Source: Pseudaminobacter soli (ex Li et al. 2025) (lineage in GTDB: Bacteria > Pseudomonadota > Alphaproteobacteria > Rhizobiales > Rhizobiaceae). Taken from it: a stretch of 64,000 bases of DNA. The notes beneath the pieces are model-generated. The model had not been told where the DNA came from. It did not search any database and worked only from the letters and a program-made list of their open reading frames with translations. The position numbers were made by a program, and so were the translations under genes. Location: the NCBI RefSeq assembly GCF_003012705.1, contig NZ_PXYL01000019.1:28967-92966 (forward strand), read 5' to 3'. This document shows, in pieces, positions 7,879 through 17,148 of this stretch (the stretch's first letter is position 1; each line of letters begins with the position of its first letter).

Positions 7879-9039
7879 TCACACGACGAGTTTGCTGGCC
7901 TCGAGCTCGGCCATGCTGCGATTTGATTTGTCGATCGGCTTCCTTGCCTTCGCGACCCAAGCGATAAGCTCTTCCATGCCTTGCTCGAAATCGCGCTGTG
8001 GGCGGATACCGAAATCTCGCTCGAGCTTCGATATGTCGGCAAAGCAATGGCGAATATCGCCGACCCGGTATTTATTCAGGACTTCGGGAGCAATGTTCTT
8101 GCGAAGCAAGCGTGCGAGCGTCCTGGCAATCTCATTGACTGTGATCGAACGTCCGCTGCCAACATTGTAGACGTCCCAGATCTGCTTTTCGCTTTCAAGA
8201 ATCGTAGCGAAGGCGTTCGCCACGTCCATCACGTGAACGAAGTCGCGGCGTTGCTCACCATCTTCGAAGACGATCGGAGGCTGGTCATTGAGGAGTCGCG
8301 AGATGAAAATGGCGGCTACGCCAGTGTAAGGGTTGCTGAGCGCCTGGCGAGAGCCGTAGGCGTTGAAGAGCCTGAGTGCGACCGTCGGTATCTCAAGCGC
8401 CCGACCGACCGAGAGAAACATCTCCTCGTGGTCGCGCTTGTTGATGGCATAGACCGAAGCAGGCTGTAGCGGCTTGGCTTCTGTCGTCGGGATCGGTTCG
8501 AGACTGCTGCCGCCCTCCGACAACTCCCACAATCTGGACTTCAAATCTGCGTTGGCGCGCAGGCCGGGCGCAATCGACCCGCCAACGCCGTCTGCTCGAC
8601 GGTACTCGCCTTCGCCATAGATCGACATTGAAGAAGCAACGGCCATCCGCCTTATCGGGTGCAGGCCGCCGGGTTCCAGCTTCATCTTGGATAGCGTTTC
8701 GAGGATTACCGCGGCTCCCATCGCGTTGTTGCACGTATATTCAACAATATTTGTCATGCTTTGGCCGACACCAACCGAAGCCGCTAGATGGGCAAGGTGC
8801 GTGATGCCTTTCAGGGCCTGCTCGAAAACATTGGCGTCAAGAATATTGCCTTTGATGCGATGGGCTTTCGGATTCAGGTAAACGGGCCAACCGTCAGCGT
8901 CCATTTCTGCATCCGCATGGACCTGATCAGCGAGGCAGTCGAGAACAGTAACTTCGAAGCCGCGTTCGATGAGCAAATCGGTCAGGTGGGAGCCGATGAA
9001 CCCAGCTCCCCCCGTAATCAGCACATGTCCCTTTTTCAT
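7879..9039 (-). CDS. Extended SDR nucleotide-sugar epimerase/dehydratase
   Basis: 386 residues. NAD site GGAGFIGSH (residues 10-18); Ser in VASSMSIYGEG; catalytic pair in YAINK; LRLFNAYGSRQ. A long insert (about residues 150-205) between Ser and Tyr resembles that of dTDP-rhamnose-type 4-epimerases. Last gene of the minus-strand operon, one base after the synthase stop. Because the operon makes UDP-xylose, a 4-epimerase yielding UDP-arabinose is a reasonable guess, but the substrate cannot be read from sequence. Confidence 0.85.
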   Translation of the reverse strand: MKKGHVLITGGAGFIGSHLTDLLIERGFEVTVLDCLADQVHADAEMDADGWPVYLNPKAHRIKGNILDANVFEQALKGITHLAHLAASVGVGQSMTNIVEYTCNNAMGAAVILETLSKMKLEPGGLHPIRRMAVASSMSIYGEGEYRRADGVGGSIAPGLRANADLKSRLWELSEGGSSLEPIPTTEAKPLQPASVYAINKRDHEEMFLSVGRALEIPTVALRLFNAYGSRQALSNPYTGVAAIFISRLLNDQPPIVFEDGEQRRDFVHVMDVANAFATILESEKQIWDVYNVGSGRSITVNEIARTLARLLRKNIAPEVLNKYRVGDIRHCFADISKLERDFGIRPQRDFEQGMEELIAWVAKARKPIDKSNRSMAELEASKLVV

Positions 9040-9040
9040 T

Positions 9041-10522
9041 TCACCCTCCCGTTTTTACCGCAGCGGCAGCGGGCAACGCCTCTCCATCCATGGGAAGACT
9101 GTCGCCGCCGCGGTCTGACCTGATCAGATCGTGATTTGCGTCGATTTTCACCGTACGCTCCCAAACGAGGCCTTCGTCTTTGCGAAACATCCGAAACCCT
9201 ATCCACAGCGGGATGCACCAGATCAGCCACCAGAGCATCAGCGACAAAGGGTTCACGCGTACGAGGTACCACGCCCGCTTGAGCCTGCTATCGAGGACAA
9301 GCCTGGAGCGCTTCCAGATACTGACATAGAGGCTCACCAGTACGAGGCTCAGAGCGGCGATGTTGCCCAGGGCAAGCCAGACGCCTGCCTCAGGAATGAG
9401 ATTATCGCCGCGCCATTGGCTCCAAATTGCCCACACGCCAAGTGGAAAACCCACCGAGTTCACCGCCAGCGACAGGCATGGCAAGAAGTTGAGCCAGGCA
9501 CGAAACCTCTGCCACGGCGTATAACCCATGAACTTCAGCGGGGCCGACAGGCTTTGGAAAAAGCCACACACCCAACGCTTGCGCTGGGTAATCCCCTGGG
9601 CGATCGTCGTCGGCACTTCCTCGATAAGAGGATTTTCTATGATGCCTATACGCTTGCCGTTGATCCAGAATCGCATTCCCACTTCGGGATCTTCGATGGT
9701 GGTCCATGGGTGGAAGCCGCCAAGCTCCACCAGGTCGGAAGCTTTGAAGAACAGCCCTTTGCCGAGGACCCAAAACGGTTGTTTGCCGTCCGCGGATATA
9801 TGCGGGTAGGTAAGGCCATCCCATGCCATGTGATCCACCGCATGCCATGTCGACGCCATACTTCCCAAGAGATTGCCTGCAATGTTCTGGGCCTGCAGGA
9901 CGTCGAACTTCTTGATTCCAGCCGCTCCGGCCAGGAAGTGGTCCCTCGGAGGGCAACTGTCGGCGTCGATATAGTTGACCAGGAACTCCTCTTTTCCATG
10001 GAAAGACGCGGCGGTCTGGTAGAACGCATAAATCAGCTGCCTGGTCTTCTTGGGAGGAAGGCTGCAGTTTCCGGCGCGCGCCCCTTGGTGCCACCAGTAG
10101 GCCTTTGGATTGGAATCCCATGCATCCCACACCACCTGCCAGCTTGGGTCGCTGGTGGCGGGCACCTGGAGGATTTCGAGGAACTGAAAATCCTCCTCTA
10201 ATCGCTGGAGAGACTCGACGGTTTCCCTGTCATTTGCGTTCGGAATTGCAACTACCCGGAACCTGGTTGCCGGATAATCGATATTGGCGATGGTGCGGAA
10301 CGTAGTCCTCATCGTCGTTTCGAGTTCCCGCAAAACCGGGTAGAACAAGACGATGAAAGGCAGACTGCTTCTGTCGACCGCATCGATATCGGCCTGCTCG
10401 ACCATGTTCTTTGGCATGGTTCTGAACCAGACATGGGCGATCATGCTGAGGGAGTACAGTATCTGCACTGCAAAGAATAATGCCAGGATTACCGCCTCGG
10501 ATGTTCCCCAGGCTGAAGGCAT
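9041..10522 (-). CDS. Processive-type family 2 glycosyltransferase, membrane synthase
   Basis: 493 residues. N-terminal membrane helix (~8-30), cytosolic GT2 domain (~50-330), then several membrane helices to ~455 and a soluble tail. Motifs: NYIDADSCP (metal-binding DxD), TIEDPEVGMRF (catalytic acidic residue) and QRKRW, the QxxRW motif that holds the growing chain in cellulose- and hyaluronan-synthase-like enzymes. This indicates a polymerising, self-extruding beta-glycan synthase. With Ugd and Uxs beside it the likely donor is UDP-xylose, UDP-glucuronate or an epimer (inference). One-base gaps on both sides show a tight operon. Confidence 0.85.
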   Translation of the reverse strand: MPSAWGTSEAVILALFFAVQILYSLSMIAHVWFRTMPKNMVEQADIDAVDRSSLPFIVLFYPVLRELETTMRTTFRTIANIDYPATRFRVVAIPNANDRETVESLQRLEEDFQFLEILQVPATSDPSWQVVWDAWDSNPKAYWWHQGARAGNCSLPPKKTRQLIYAFYQTAASFHGKEEFLVNYIDADSCPPRDHFLAGAAGIKKFDVLQAQNIAGNLLGSMASTWHAVDHMAWDGLTYPHISADGKQPFWVLGKGLFFKASDLVELGGFHPWTTIEDPEVGMRFWINGKRIGIIENPLIEEVPTTIAQGITQRKRWVCGFFQSLSAPLKFMGYTPWQRFRAWLNFLPCLSLAVNSVGFPLGVWAIWSQWRGDNLIPEAGVWLALGNIAALSLVLVSLYVSIWKRSRLVLDSRLKRAWYLVRVNPLSLMLWWLIWCIPLWIGFRMFRKDEGLVWERTVKIDANHDLIRSDRGGDSLPMDGEALPAAAAVKTGG

Positions 10523-10523
10523 C

Positions 10524-11975
10524 TCAGTAGCCCTTTACGGTGCGCATCGCGGAGTCACCAAAGGCATCGCGCACAGTCTCCAAACCAATTTGCGGGATGC
10601 CATTCGCGGACAACGTCTTGGACTGTGGAGCTTGCGGTCTAACGGCTGAGCGCGGCAGTATACTGGGAGCTTGCGGGTGCCCGATCCGGTGAACTGCGAA
10701 CCCGGCTGCGGCCAGCCGCGATACGTCAACGGCGTTGCGCAGGTCCACGAAGACCCGCTGACGCATCACGGACGCAATCCGTCTGAAATCCAGCCGTAAG
10801 AATTCGTCCCATTCCGTGACAAGCACAACAGAGTCTACATCTTCAACGCATTCATAGGCATCTGCTGCATAGGCGACGTCGCGCAGGTACAAGCGTGCAT
10901 GTCGCATCCCTTCAGGATCGTAAGCGGTAACGCTCGCGCCGGCAGATTGCAGGGAAGAGATAATCGAGATTGCCGGAGATTCCCGCATATCATCCGTGTT
11001 TGGCTTAAAGGTAAGGCCAAGCACGGCTACCTTCTTTCCGTTGCCGACCCCGCCGATCGCGTTGAGAATGCGGCGTCCTACCGCGCGCTTGCGAGCCTCG
11101 TTTACTGCGATCGTGCTCTCGACCAGGCGGAGCGCAACCGAATGGCTGTGAGCCGTGGCAAGCAGCGCCATGGAATCCTTCGGGAAGCATGAGCCGCCGT
11201 AGCCGGGCCCGGCGTTGAGGAAGGCCTCGCCAATCCTGCGATCGAGCCCCATGCCCTTCGAGACTTCGTCAATGCTTGCTCCGGTGGCTTCACAGAAATC
11301 CGCCATCTCGTTGATGAAGGATATCTTGGCGGCTAGAAACGCGTTGGCGGCGTACTTGATCACTTCCGCTGCGCGCCTGCTGGTATTTAGAAGCGTCGCG
11401 CCCTCCGCAGTAAGTGGCTCGTACAGCTTTCCCATCAGGGAACGCGCCCACAGACTGTCCGTCCCGACGACGATTCTATCTGGTTTCATGAAGTCAAGGA
11501 TCGCGCTGCCCTCCCTCAAGAACTCGGGATTAGATACGACCTCGACGTTATTGTTGGCCCGCACTGAGCGTATGACGAATTCAACCATGTCTCCCGTACC
11601 GACCGGCACGGTCGATTTGGTGACGACGACAGATCCCGCCTGTACGCAAGTCCCGATTTCTGCGGCCGCGGCGCGGACGTGACTTAGGTCGGCCTCACCG
11701 TCGCCCGGCCGAGGCGGTGTTCCGACAGCGATGAAAAACGCATCGGTTCCGGCCGCGACATCGGCAACTGAAACCGCAAAGGAAAGGCGGCCAGCGGCGA
11801 CATTATGGGCCACGATCTCTTCAAGACCTGGCTCGTAAATTGGCATCTTGCCTTCAAGGAGAGCCGCGACCTTCGAGGTGTCTTTGTCGACGCACACTAC
11901 GCAGTGTCCAAGTTCTGCAAAGCACGCGCTGGAAACCAGGCCGACATAGCCGGCTCCCACCATTACTACTTTCAT
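10524..11975 (-). CDS. ugd: UDP-glucose 6-dehydrogenase
   Basis: 483 residues from ATG 11975 (a TTG at 12008 is possible but less likely). NAD site VGAGYVGLVSSACFAELGH at the N-terminus; catalytic Cys in GPGYGGSCFPKD; C-terminal UDP-binding domain with LGLTFKPNTDDMRESP. It oxidises UDP-glucose to UDP-glucuronate with two NAD+. It is the first step of the operon's sugar-nucleotide route and feeds the UDP-glucuronate decarboxylase encoded just upstream. Confidence 0.93.
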   Translation of the reverse strand: MKVVMVGAGYVGLVSSACFAELGHCVVCVDKDTSKVAALLEGKMPIYEPGLEEIVAHNVAAGRLSFAVSVADVAAGTDAFFIAVGTPPRPGDGEADLSHVRAAAAEIGTCVQAGSVVVTKSTVPVGTGDMVEFVIRSVRANNNVEVVSNPEFLREGSAILDFMKPDRIVVGTDSLWARSLMGKLYEPLTAEGATLLNTSRRAAEVIKYAANAFLAAKISFINEMADFCEATGASIDEVSKGMGLDRRIGEAFLNAGPGYGGSCFPKDSMALLATAHSHSVALRLVESTIAVNEARKRAVGRRILNAIGGVGNGKKVAVLGLTFKPNTDDMRESPAISIISSLQSAGASVTAYDPEGMRHARLYLRDVAYAADAYECVEDVDSVVLVTEWDEFLRLDFRRIASVMRQRVFVDLRNAVDVSRLAAAGFAVHRIGHPQAPSILPRSAVRPQAPQSKTLSANGIPQIGLETVRDAFGDSAMRTVKGY

Positions 11976-12004
11976 CGAACTTACCCTTTGCGAAAGCCGA
12001 AGGA

Positions 12005-13039
12005 TCAAGCTGTTACGGCCGTGACTCCCTCTGTGGGCATGTCTTTGGGCAGCCTGTCAGCGAAGTACTCGATGGTCTTTTCCAATCCCCGTTTCAGGTC
12101 GACCTCCGGCTGCCAGCCGAGCAGATCCATAGCTCTTGAAATGTCTGGCCTGCGGCGTTTCGGATCGTTGATAGGCAGCGGCAGGCGAACAATCTTCGAC
12201 CGCGAACCGACCATGTCGATGACCATCGCGGCCAGTTCTCCGACTGGAATCTCCGCAGGATTGCCGAGATTGACTGGACCCTCCACTTCTCCACCCGACT
12301 GCATGAGCAGGTCGACGCCTCTAAGAAGGTCGGTGACGTAACAAAATGAGCGGGTCTGTGCGCCGTCACCGTAAATGGTTAACGGCTCGTTCCTAAGCGC
12401 CTGAACTATGAAGTTTGACACGACCCGACCGTCGTCCGGTCTCATTCGTGGCCCATAGGTATTGAATATCCGAACCATCTTGACGACGATTCCATGAGTT
12501 CTCGCGTAGTCCGTGAAGAGCGTTTCAGCGAACCGCTTTCCTTCGTCATAACAGGACCGGGGGCCCACCGGATTAACGTTGCCGTAATAGGATTCGGGCT
12601 GGGGGTGCACTTCCGGGTCGCCATACACCTCGGAAGTCGAAGCATGGAAAACCCTCGCCCCGTCCGCCTCGGCACGCCGAAGCACGTTCCAGGCGCCTAA
12701 CGCATTCACCATTGCGGTTCGTACTGGATCGGACTGGTAATGCGGCGGCGAAGCCGGACACGCAAAATTATATATCTCATCGAACCGTGGAAGGTCTTCA
12801 GGCAGGACTAGCTGCACGTCGTGGTCCACCAGCCGGAACCTATTCGTGGCTTCAAGGCCCGCGACGTTCGCGCCGCTCCCGGTGTGGAAGTTATCTACAC
12901 AGTATACCTTGTGTCCTCTGGCAACCAAAAGGTCGCACAAGTGGGAACCCAGAAATCCGGCGCCTCCGGTTACTAAAATGTTCTTGGGGCGCACGTCTGC
13001 ATCCCGGGTGACGCCGGGGGCGGAATACACAAAACTCAT
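12005..13039 (-). CDS. UDP-glucuronate decarboxylase (UDP-xylose synthase)
   Basis: 344 residues from ATG 13039 (GGGAGA ribosome site; GTG 13057 in frame upstream). NAD site TGGAGFLGSHL; the diagnostic ACPASPPHYQSDPVRT; Tyr/Lys pair in SCYDEGKR; RIFNTYGPRM. These match the UXS family, which decarboxylates UDP-glucuronate to UDP-xylose. First gene of the operon, 29 bases before ugd. Its promoter must lie in the AT-rich divergent region up to 13499. Confidence 0.92.
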   Translation of the reverse strand: MSFVYSAPGVTRDADVRPKNILVTGGAGFLGSHLCDLLVARGHKVYCVDNFHTGSGANVAGLEATNRFRLVDHDVQLVLPEDLPRFDEIYNFACPASPPHYQSDPVRTAMVNALGAWNVLRRAEADGARVFHASTSEVYGDPEVHPQPESYYGNVNPVGPRSCYDEGKRFAETLFTDYARTHGIVVKMVRIFNTYGPRMRPDDGRVVSNFIVQALRNEPLTIYGDGAQTRSFCYVTDLLRGVDLLMQSGGEVEGPVNLGNPAEIPVGELAAMVIDMVGSRSKIVRLPLPINDPKRRRPDISRAMDLLGWQPEVDLKRGLEKTIEYFADRLPKDMPTEGVTAVTA

Positions 13040-13499
13040 ACACATTTCTCCCAACACCGAGATGCATTTTGCAAATCGGGGACCTTGCTTTCACTCTGAT
13101 CGACGCAGTTAGCTTTTGTTTTTATTGGACAATTCGCCTTCGCGTTTTTCAGCTGAATGCCGAGAAACTATCGGCGGGCGTCCTTTTGTCCTTTGATTAA
13201 CTGCGACGCATACTGAGTGAAATCTGAATTTGGTTCGGGAGATTTTTTATTTGCTTAGACGCAAAAATGGGAATGGAAAGGAAGTTTTCAATATTTCATC
13301 AAAAAATTTCCCTCATCCATATGGCTTATATTTGGCGACGATTACACCAAAATTACTTATGACTAAATTACCTCAAGAATGACTCGTTGATATCGTTATT
13401 TCTTATCTCTCCTTTCCTTCTCAGCTAGTCGCACTTGATTCAACACCGATGTGCTCACATTTCTTTTGAGTGAAACGTTCGGGCGACGTTGTTTCTTTC
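13040..13499. promoter_or_regulatory. AT-rich divergent promoter region of the polysaccharide locus
   Basis: A 460-base gap between the divergent Uxs operon and second GH10 gene. Bases ~13090-13420 are clearly more AT-rich than the rest of the window, with A/T runs near 13230-13400. No GGAAC-type site was seen. AT-rich regions of this kind are often bound by xenogeneic silencers or MucR/Ros-type zinc-finger repressors in rhizobia (inference). Confidence 0.45.
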
Positions 13500-14612
13500 A
13501 TGGAAAGACATTTTACCCGTCGGGCGGTTATCGCAGGGGCAGTAGGCTTCGCGACCTCAGCTTTTTCAACTCGGACCAAAGCCGCTCCGTCGCTCAAGGT
13601 GCTTGCCGAGCAACGAGGTATGTTCTTCGGGGCCGCCGTCGCAGCAGACAAGCTCAGGTTGGACTCTTCTTTTAAGAGCGCCATCATCAATGAATGCTCA
13701 AGCTTGACACCTGAAGTCAGCCTGAAGTGGGGCGAAGTCGAGCCCTCAAAGGGCAGGCTCGAGATGGCTGCCATGGACGAAATCGCTGAGTTGGCACGAG
13801 CCAATGGACTGAAGACTTACGGCCATGCGCTGCTTTGGCACGGGAGCGTACCGCTATGGGCGGAAGCGATGCTTCGCGACGGTCCGGATTGGCAACCCGT
13901 TCGGAACTACTTTGCCTCTGTGATGCCGCGCTATAGCGATATCATTCAGCATTGGGATGTCGTGAACGAACCGATTGAAACGGGAGATCGAGACGACGGT
14001 CTAAGAGACAATGCGTTCCTTCGCGCCTTCGGTCGAGATTATATTGAACGCGCCCTGGACGAAGCCCGGATATTCGCTCCAGAGGGAAAACTCATGATCA
14101 ATGAGTATGGGCTCGAATACGACAACCCGGTCGAACGTGACCGCAGATACCTTTTCCTGAAGCTGTTGGAGTACTTGAAATCGAAGAACGTACCGCTCGA
14201 CGGTGTAGGGCTGCAGGCACATCTTGACCTACGCAAGGGGATGGTATCTGCGAAGGGAATTAGAGATTTTCTACATGAAATCAAAGGCCTGGGCTTGGCA
14301 GTCGTCATTACTGAACTTGACGTCAAGGAAGCTGACTATTCTATATCAGCCGAGCGGCGAGACGTTGCAGTAGCTGACGAAACGCGCCGATATCTGGAAG
14401 TGGCGCTAGATTGCCCCGTCGTCAAAGGGGTCACCACATGGGGACTTACCGACAGATACTCTTGGCTACAAGTGACGGAAGAAGAACTGGCGACCTACAA
14501 AGGAATGTGGAAAGACGGAGGTGGCCCTGGTTTGAACAGGGGCCTCCCGCTCGACGCCATGCTTACACCGAAGCGGATGTACGCGGCTATCGCTAGTTCG
14601 TTGGCAAGCTGA
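13500..14612 (+). CDS. Second GH10 endo-xylanase-type glycanase, Tat-exported
   Basis: 370 residues from ATG 13500. Leader FTRRAVIAGAVGFATS (twin-arginine, residues 5-20). GH10 signatures: GHALLWHGSVPLW, acid/base Glu in WDVVNEP, nucleophile Glu in VITELDV, and WGLTDRYSWL. Similar in length and order to the first GH10 but clearly diverged, so an old paralog rather than a fresh duplication. It is transcribed away from the Uxs-Ugd-GT-SDR operon. Confidence 0.88.
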   Translation: MERHFTRRAVIAGAVGFATSAFSTRTKAAPSLKVLAEQRGMFFGAAVAADKLRLDSSFKSAIINECSSLTPEVSLKWGEVEPSKGRLEMAAMDEIAELARANGLKTYGHALLWHGSVPLWAEAMLRDGPDWQPVRNYFASVMPRYSDIIQHWDVVNEPIETGDRDDGLRDNAFLRAFGRDYIERALDEARIFAPEGKLMINEYGLEYDNPVERDRRYLFLKLLEYLKSKNVPLDGVGLQAHLDLRKGMVSAKGIRDFLHEIKGLGLAVVITELDVKEADYSISAERRDVAVADETRRYLEVALDCPVVKGVTTWGLTDRYSWLQVTEEELATYKGMWKDGGGPGLNRGLPLDAMLTPKRMYAAIASSLAS

Positions 14613-15091
14613 CAACATCGATCCGCGTTCTGAGCCGATGGCCGAACTCGGCGATTGAGGCCGCCGACCTTTTGGAAGGCCGCGGAGAAATCGACCTAGC
14701 CGGCAAACTGGATTACCATTTCGGCCAGCTCAATGTGTGCATCACTATTTGGCACTACTTATCAGTGCTATTTGGCACCCTCAAACGTCTGCGATGGGGA
14801 AAGTGGACCAGCAGCTTTCAGGTGCGAACGTCAGAATAACTGCCTATCACGCTATCTCATTATGAACGGCCGCGGAGTTGAGCCTGTGCATCCGAGTTCA
14901 ATCCTTTGGAAGGTACAAGGTAAAGCAAGCTGATGGTGTAGTGACGAATTGCTCGTCACGTGTCGCCAAGAGTGGGACGCAAGCGCACAGCTTTTACATC
15001 GGGAAAGAGCAGTAAGTGACAAACCTAGACGGGGGTGTCTTGCCCCCCGTTTACGGTTCGCTTCCGTGCAATTAATTGCAATCGGTCGAGA
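14613..15091. other. Gene-free stretch
   Basis: No convincing gene. Contains short out-of-frame fragments only and, at its right end, a terminator for the minus-strand gene that follows. Confidence 0.5.
15029..15050 (-). terminator. Stem-loop terminator
   Basis: Arms ACGGGGG and CCCCCGT around an 8-base loop, 42 bases past the stop of the 15092-15736 gene on the minus strand. Confidence 0.55.
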
Positions 15092-15736
15092 TCAAGCGGC
15101 TTTCGCCAAGGTGGCATCCGGCCACGTGACATAGTAGTCATAGCCGTTGATTGAGCCGGTGGCCTGCCGGATGCCTTGCGCCTGAATTTGCAAATACAGG
15201 TCTTTGTTGAAATTGCCGCTACCGAAGAACGCCCCGCCGACCATGTTGCCGTCTTTGTAAAGATCATACTGGACATGACTTAGACCAAGTTCCGGCACGT
15301 CGCTGGCGCGCTGAATTTTCAAGGTGCCGTTGGCAAGGGCTTCGCTGAAGCCTTCCAATCCGGTCCAATGCTGCTTGCCGTATTCGAGCATCATTGCACG
15401 GAAAGCATCATCACTGATGTCGGGTGCCGTGACCTTGACGGCGGCGTCCGCCCCTAGCGCCCGCAACTTCTCAGCATCGGCGGCAGGAAGATCAGTAAGC
15501 TTCGTAAGCGGCCCGCGCAAGTAACGGTCACTGGCGGCGGGGGCGCTCGATTTCTGCCCGTTGATGATTTCAGCAATCTTCAAGAGCGCGTCCGACACGC
15601 TCGGAGAGAGGGACCGGGCGGAAATCGGATTGATGGCGGAGACGGTCTTCGATGTCACGGCGTCATTCGACTTTGGCGCGCTAATCAGCTTCAACGCCGT
15701 GACGGCGGATGATGAAACGGCGCTTATGGCAACCAT
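15092..15736 (-). CDS. Hypothetical protein, 214 residues
   Basis: Start ATG 15736 is set by a GGGGAGG ribosome site 5 bases upstream. The product begins MVAISAVSSSAVTALKLIS; the N-terminal ~60 residues are Ser/Ala-rich, the middle (~65-140) charged and helical, and the end contains repeated aromatic residues (HVQYDLYKDG, NGYDYYVTWPD). No signal peptide is certain, no membrane helix, no family recognised. It stands alone between two terminators. Confidence 0.65.
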   Translation of the reverse strand: MVAISAVSSSAVTALKLISAPKSNDAVTSKTVSAINPISARSLSPSVSDALLKIAEIINGQKSSAPAASDRYLRGPLTKLTDLPAADAEKLRALGADAAVKVTAPDISDDAFRAMMLEYGKQHWTGLEGFSEALANGTLKIQRASDVPELGLSHVQYDLYKDGNMVGGAFFGSGNFNKDLYLQIQAQGIRQATGSINGYDYYVTWPDATLAKAA

Positions 15737-15882
15737 GCAAGCCTCCCCATACAACAACCCAGCATTTCCTGTAGCGCCGAATAGTTAACACTGTATGTAT
15801 CGGGCCCCAGCTCCGCGAAGAGCAATGACCGAGGGTCCGCGAAACGCAACAGGCAAGGTAAACCCTAGCCGCGCGCACCAGG

Positions 15883-15916
15883 AAAAAAATGCCCGCCGCG
15901 ACGAATCGAGGCGGGC
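15883..15916 (-). terminator. Intrinsic terminator, GCCCGCC family
   Basis: On the minus strand, GCCCGCC and GGCGGGC arms are followed by ATTTTTTT. It lies about 210 bases past the YihY stop and most likely ends the minus-strand operon 18860-16126. The hairpin belongs to the GCCCGCC type repeated many times after 43 kb. Confidence 0.7.
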
Positions 15917-16125
15917 AAAGATTGGGCGAAGATTTCAACGAAAAGAACGCTAAGGAGTGCAAAGTAGCGGCAACCTACCGGTTAAGTCGTGTCAGGAAAG
16001 TCCGCATGTTGCTCAGCGAAAAGACGTATTGCTGGCGAAGGCAGACGTGGAAATGGAATAGATATTCATGTGCCCTTCGTCATATGAAGATCCCGGCCGC
16101 AGAGTTCGCCATCCGCAGGCCGCGG

Positions 16126-17148
16126 TTAGCTCTTGTCTTTCCTAAGATGACTTTCGAATGCTGCGTCGAGTTCGCCGCCGATCAAAATAACGGTCGCCGA
16201 TAGCCAGATCCACACCATGAAGCCGATGATTGCCCCAAGAGAGCCGTAGGTCTGATTGTAGTGGCCGAAGTTCGCCGCGTACCAGGAGAACACCATGGAA
16301 ACCGCCAGCCAGGCCACGGCCGCAAAGCCGCTCCCCCAGGTCAGCGAACGGACATGACCGTCGCCACGGCTGGGCCCATAGCGATAAAGAAGCGTTAGAC
16401 CGAATGCGATCACAACCAGCAGCAGCGGCCATCTGGCGATCCGCAGCAGGGCGTCCGCAACACCGCTCAACCCGACGAAAGCAAGGATCAGCGGCACCAC
16501 CGCCACCGCGAACAAAGCTAACAGAACGACGCAGATGGCGCCAAACGTGAAAACCAGGGAGATCGCGTTAAACCGGAGGATGCTTCGTTTCTCCTGCTGG
16601 CCGTAGACCACGTTGAGCGCATCGAACAGCGCCTTGACCCCGGCGTTCGCGCTCCACAGTGAGACCAGCACCCCCACGGCGAACGCGAACCCAAGGGCGC
16701 TGTTGCCCTGCGACGCCACGCGCGTCAACTGATCCGTCATCACATCGATGGCACCTTGCGGGAACACGCCCGCAACCAGAGCAAGCTGATTTCCTATCGT
16801 CCGTGGATCGGCAAAGAGCCCGTAGATCGCAACCAGAGCGGCCAGGGCCGGAAAGATCGCGAGGATCGCGTAGAAGGCGACGCCGGCGGCATTGGCGAGC
16901 ACCCGATGGCGCGACACGTCGCGCCCGGCGCGCCGCAGCACGTCAATCCATCCAGGAGCCGGGCTCGTCCCGGCAAGTCCAGCCCTGCTCTCTCCGGCGC
17001 TGTTCAAGGTCGCACGGTCGCCACGTTGAGCCGAGGGCCGCGCCAGCTGGAAACCGAGCAATAAAAGCGCCAGCACCAATCCGGAGGTCCACAGTACTGT
17101 CCGCCCAGGCGGTTCGGTCAAAGCTCGGTGGCTGGAGCTGTCGTTCAT
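16126..17148 (-). CDS. YihY/BrkB-family inner-membrane protein
   Basis: 340 residues with an N-terminal single helix (~18-38) and then the YihY core of about six helices: VLANAAGVAFYAILAIFPALAAL (read in two parts), SANAGVKALFDALNVVYGQQEKRS and the C-terminal GSLGAIIGFMVWIWLSATV. The family was once called RNase BN in error; it is a membrane protein of uncertain transport role. Last gene of the stress operon; it overlaps the DUF3618 gene by 4 bases. Confidence 0.87.
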   Translation of the reverse strand: MNDSSSHRALTEPPGRTVLWTSGLVLALLLLGFQLARPSAQRGDRATLNSAGESRAGLAGTSPAPGWIDVLRRAGRDVSRHRVLANAAGVAFYAILAIFPALAALVAIYGLFADPRTIGNQLALVAGVFPQGAIDVMTDQLTRVASQGNSALGFAFAVGVLVSLWSANAGVKALFDALNVVYGQQEKRSILRFNAISLVFTFGAICVVLLALFAVAVVPLILAFVGLSGVADALLRIARWPLLLVVIAFGLTLLYRYGPSRGDGHVRSLTWGSGFAAVAWLAVSMVFSWYAANFGHYNQTYGSLGAIIGFMVWIWLSATVILIGGELDAAFESHLRKDKS

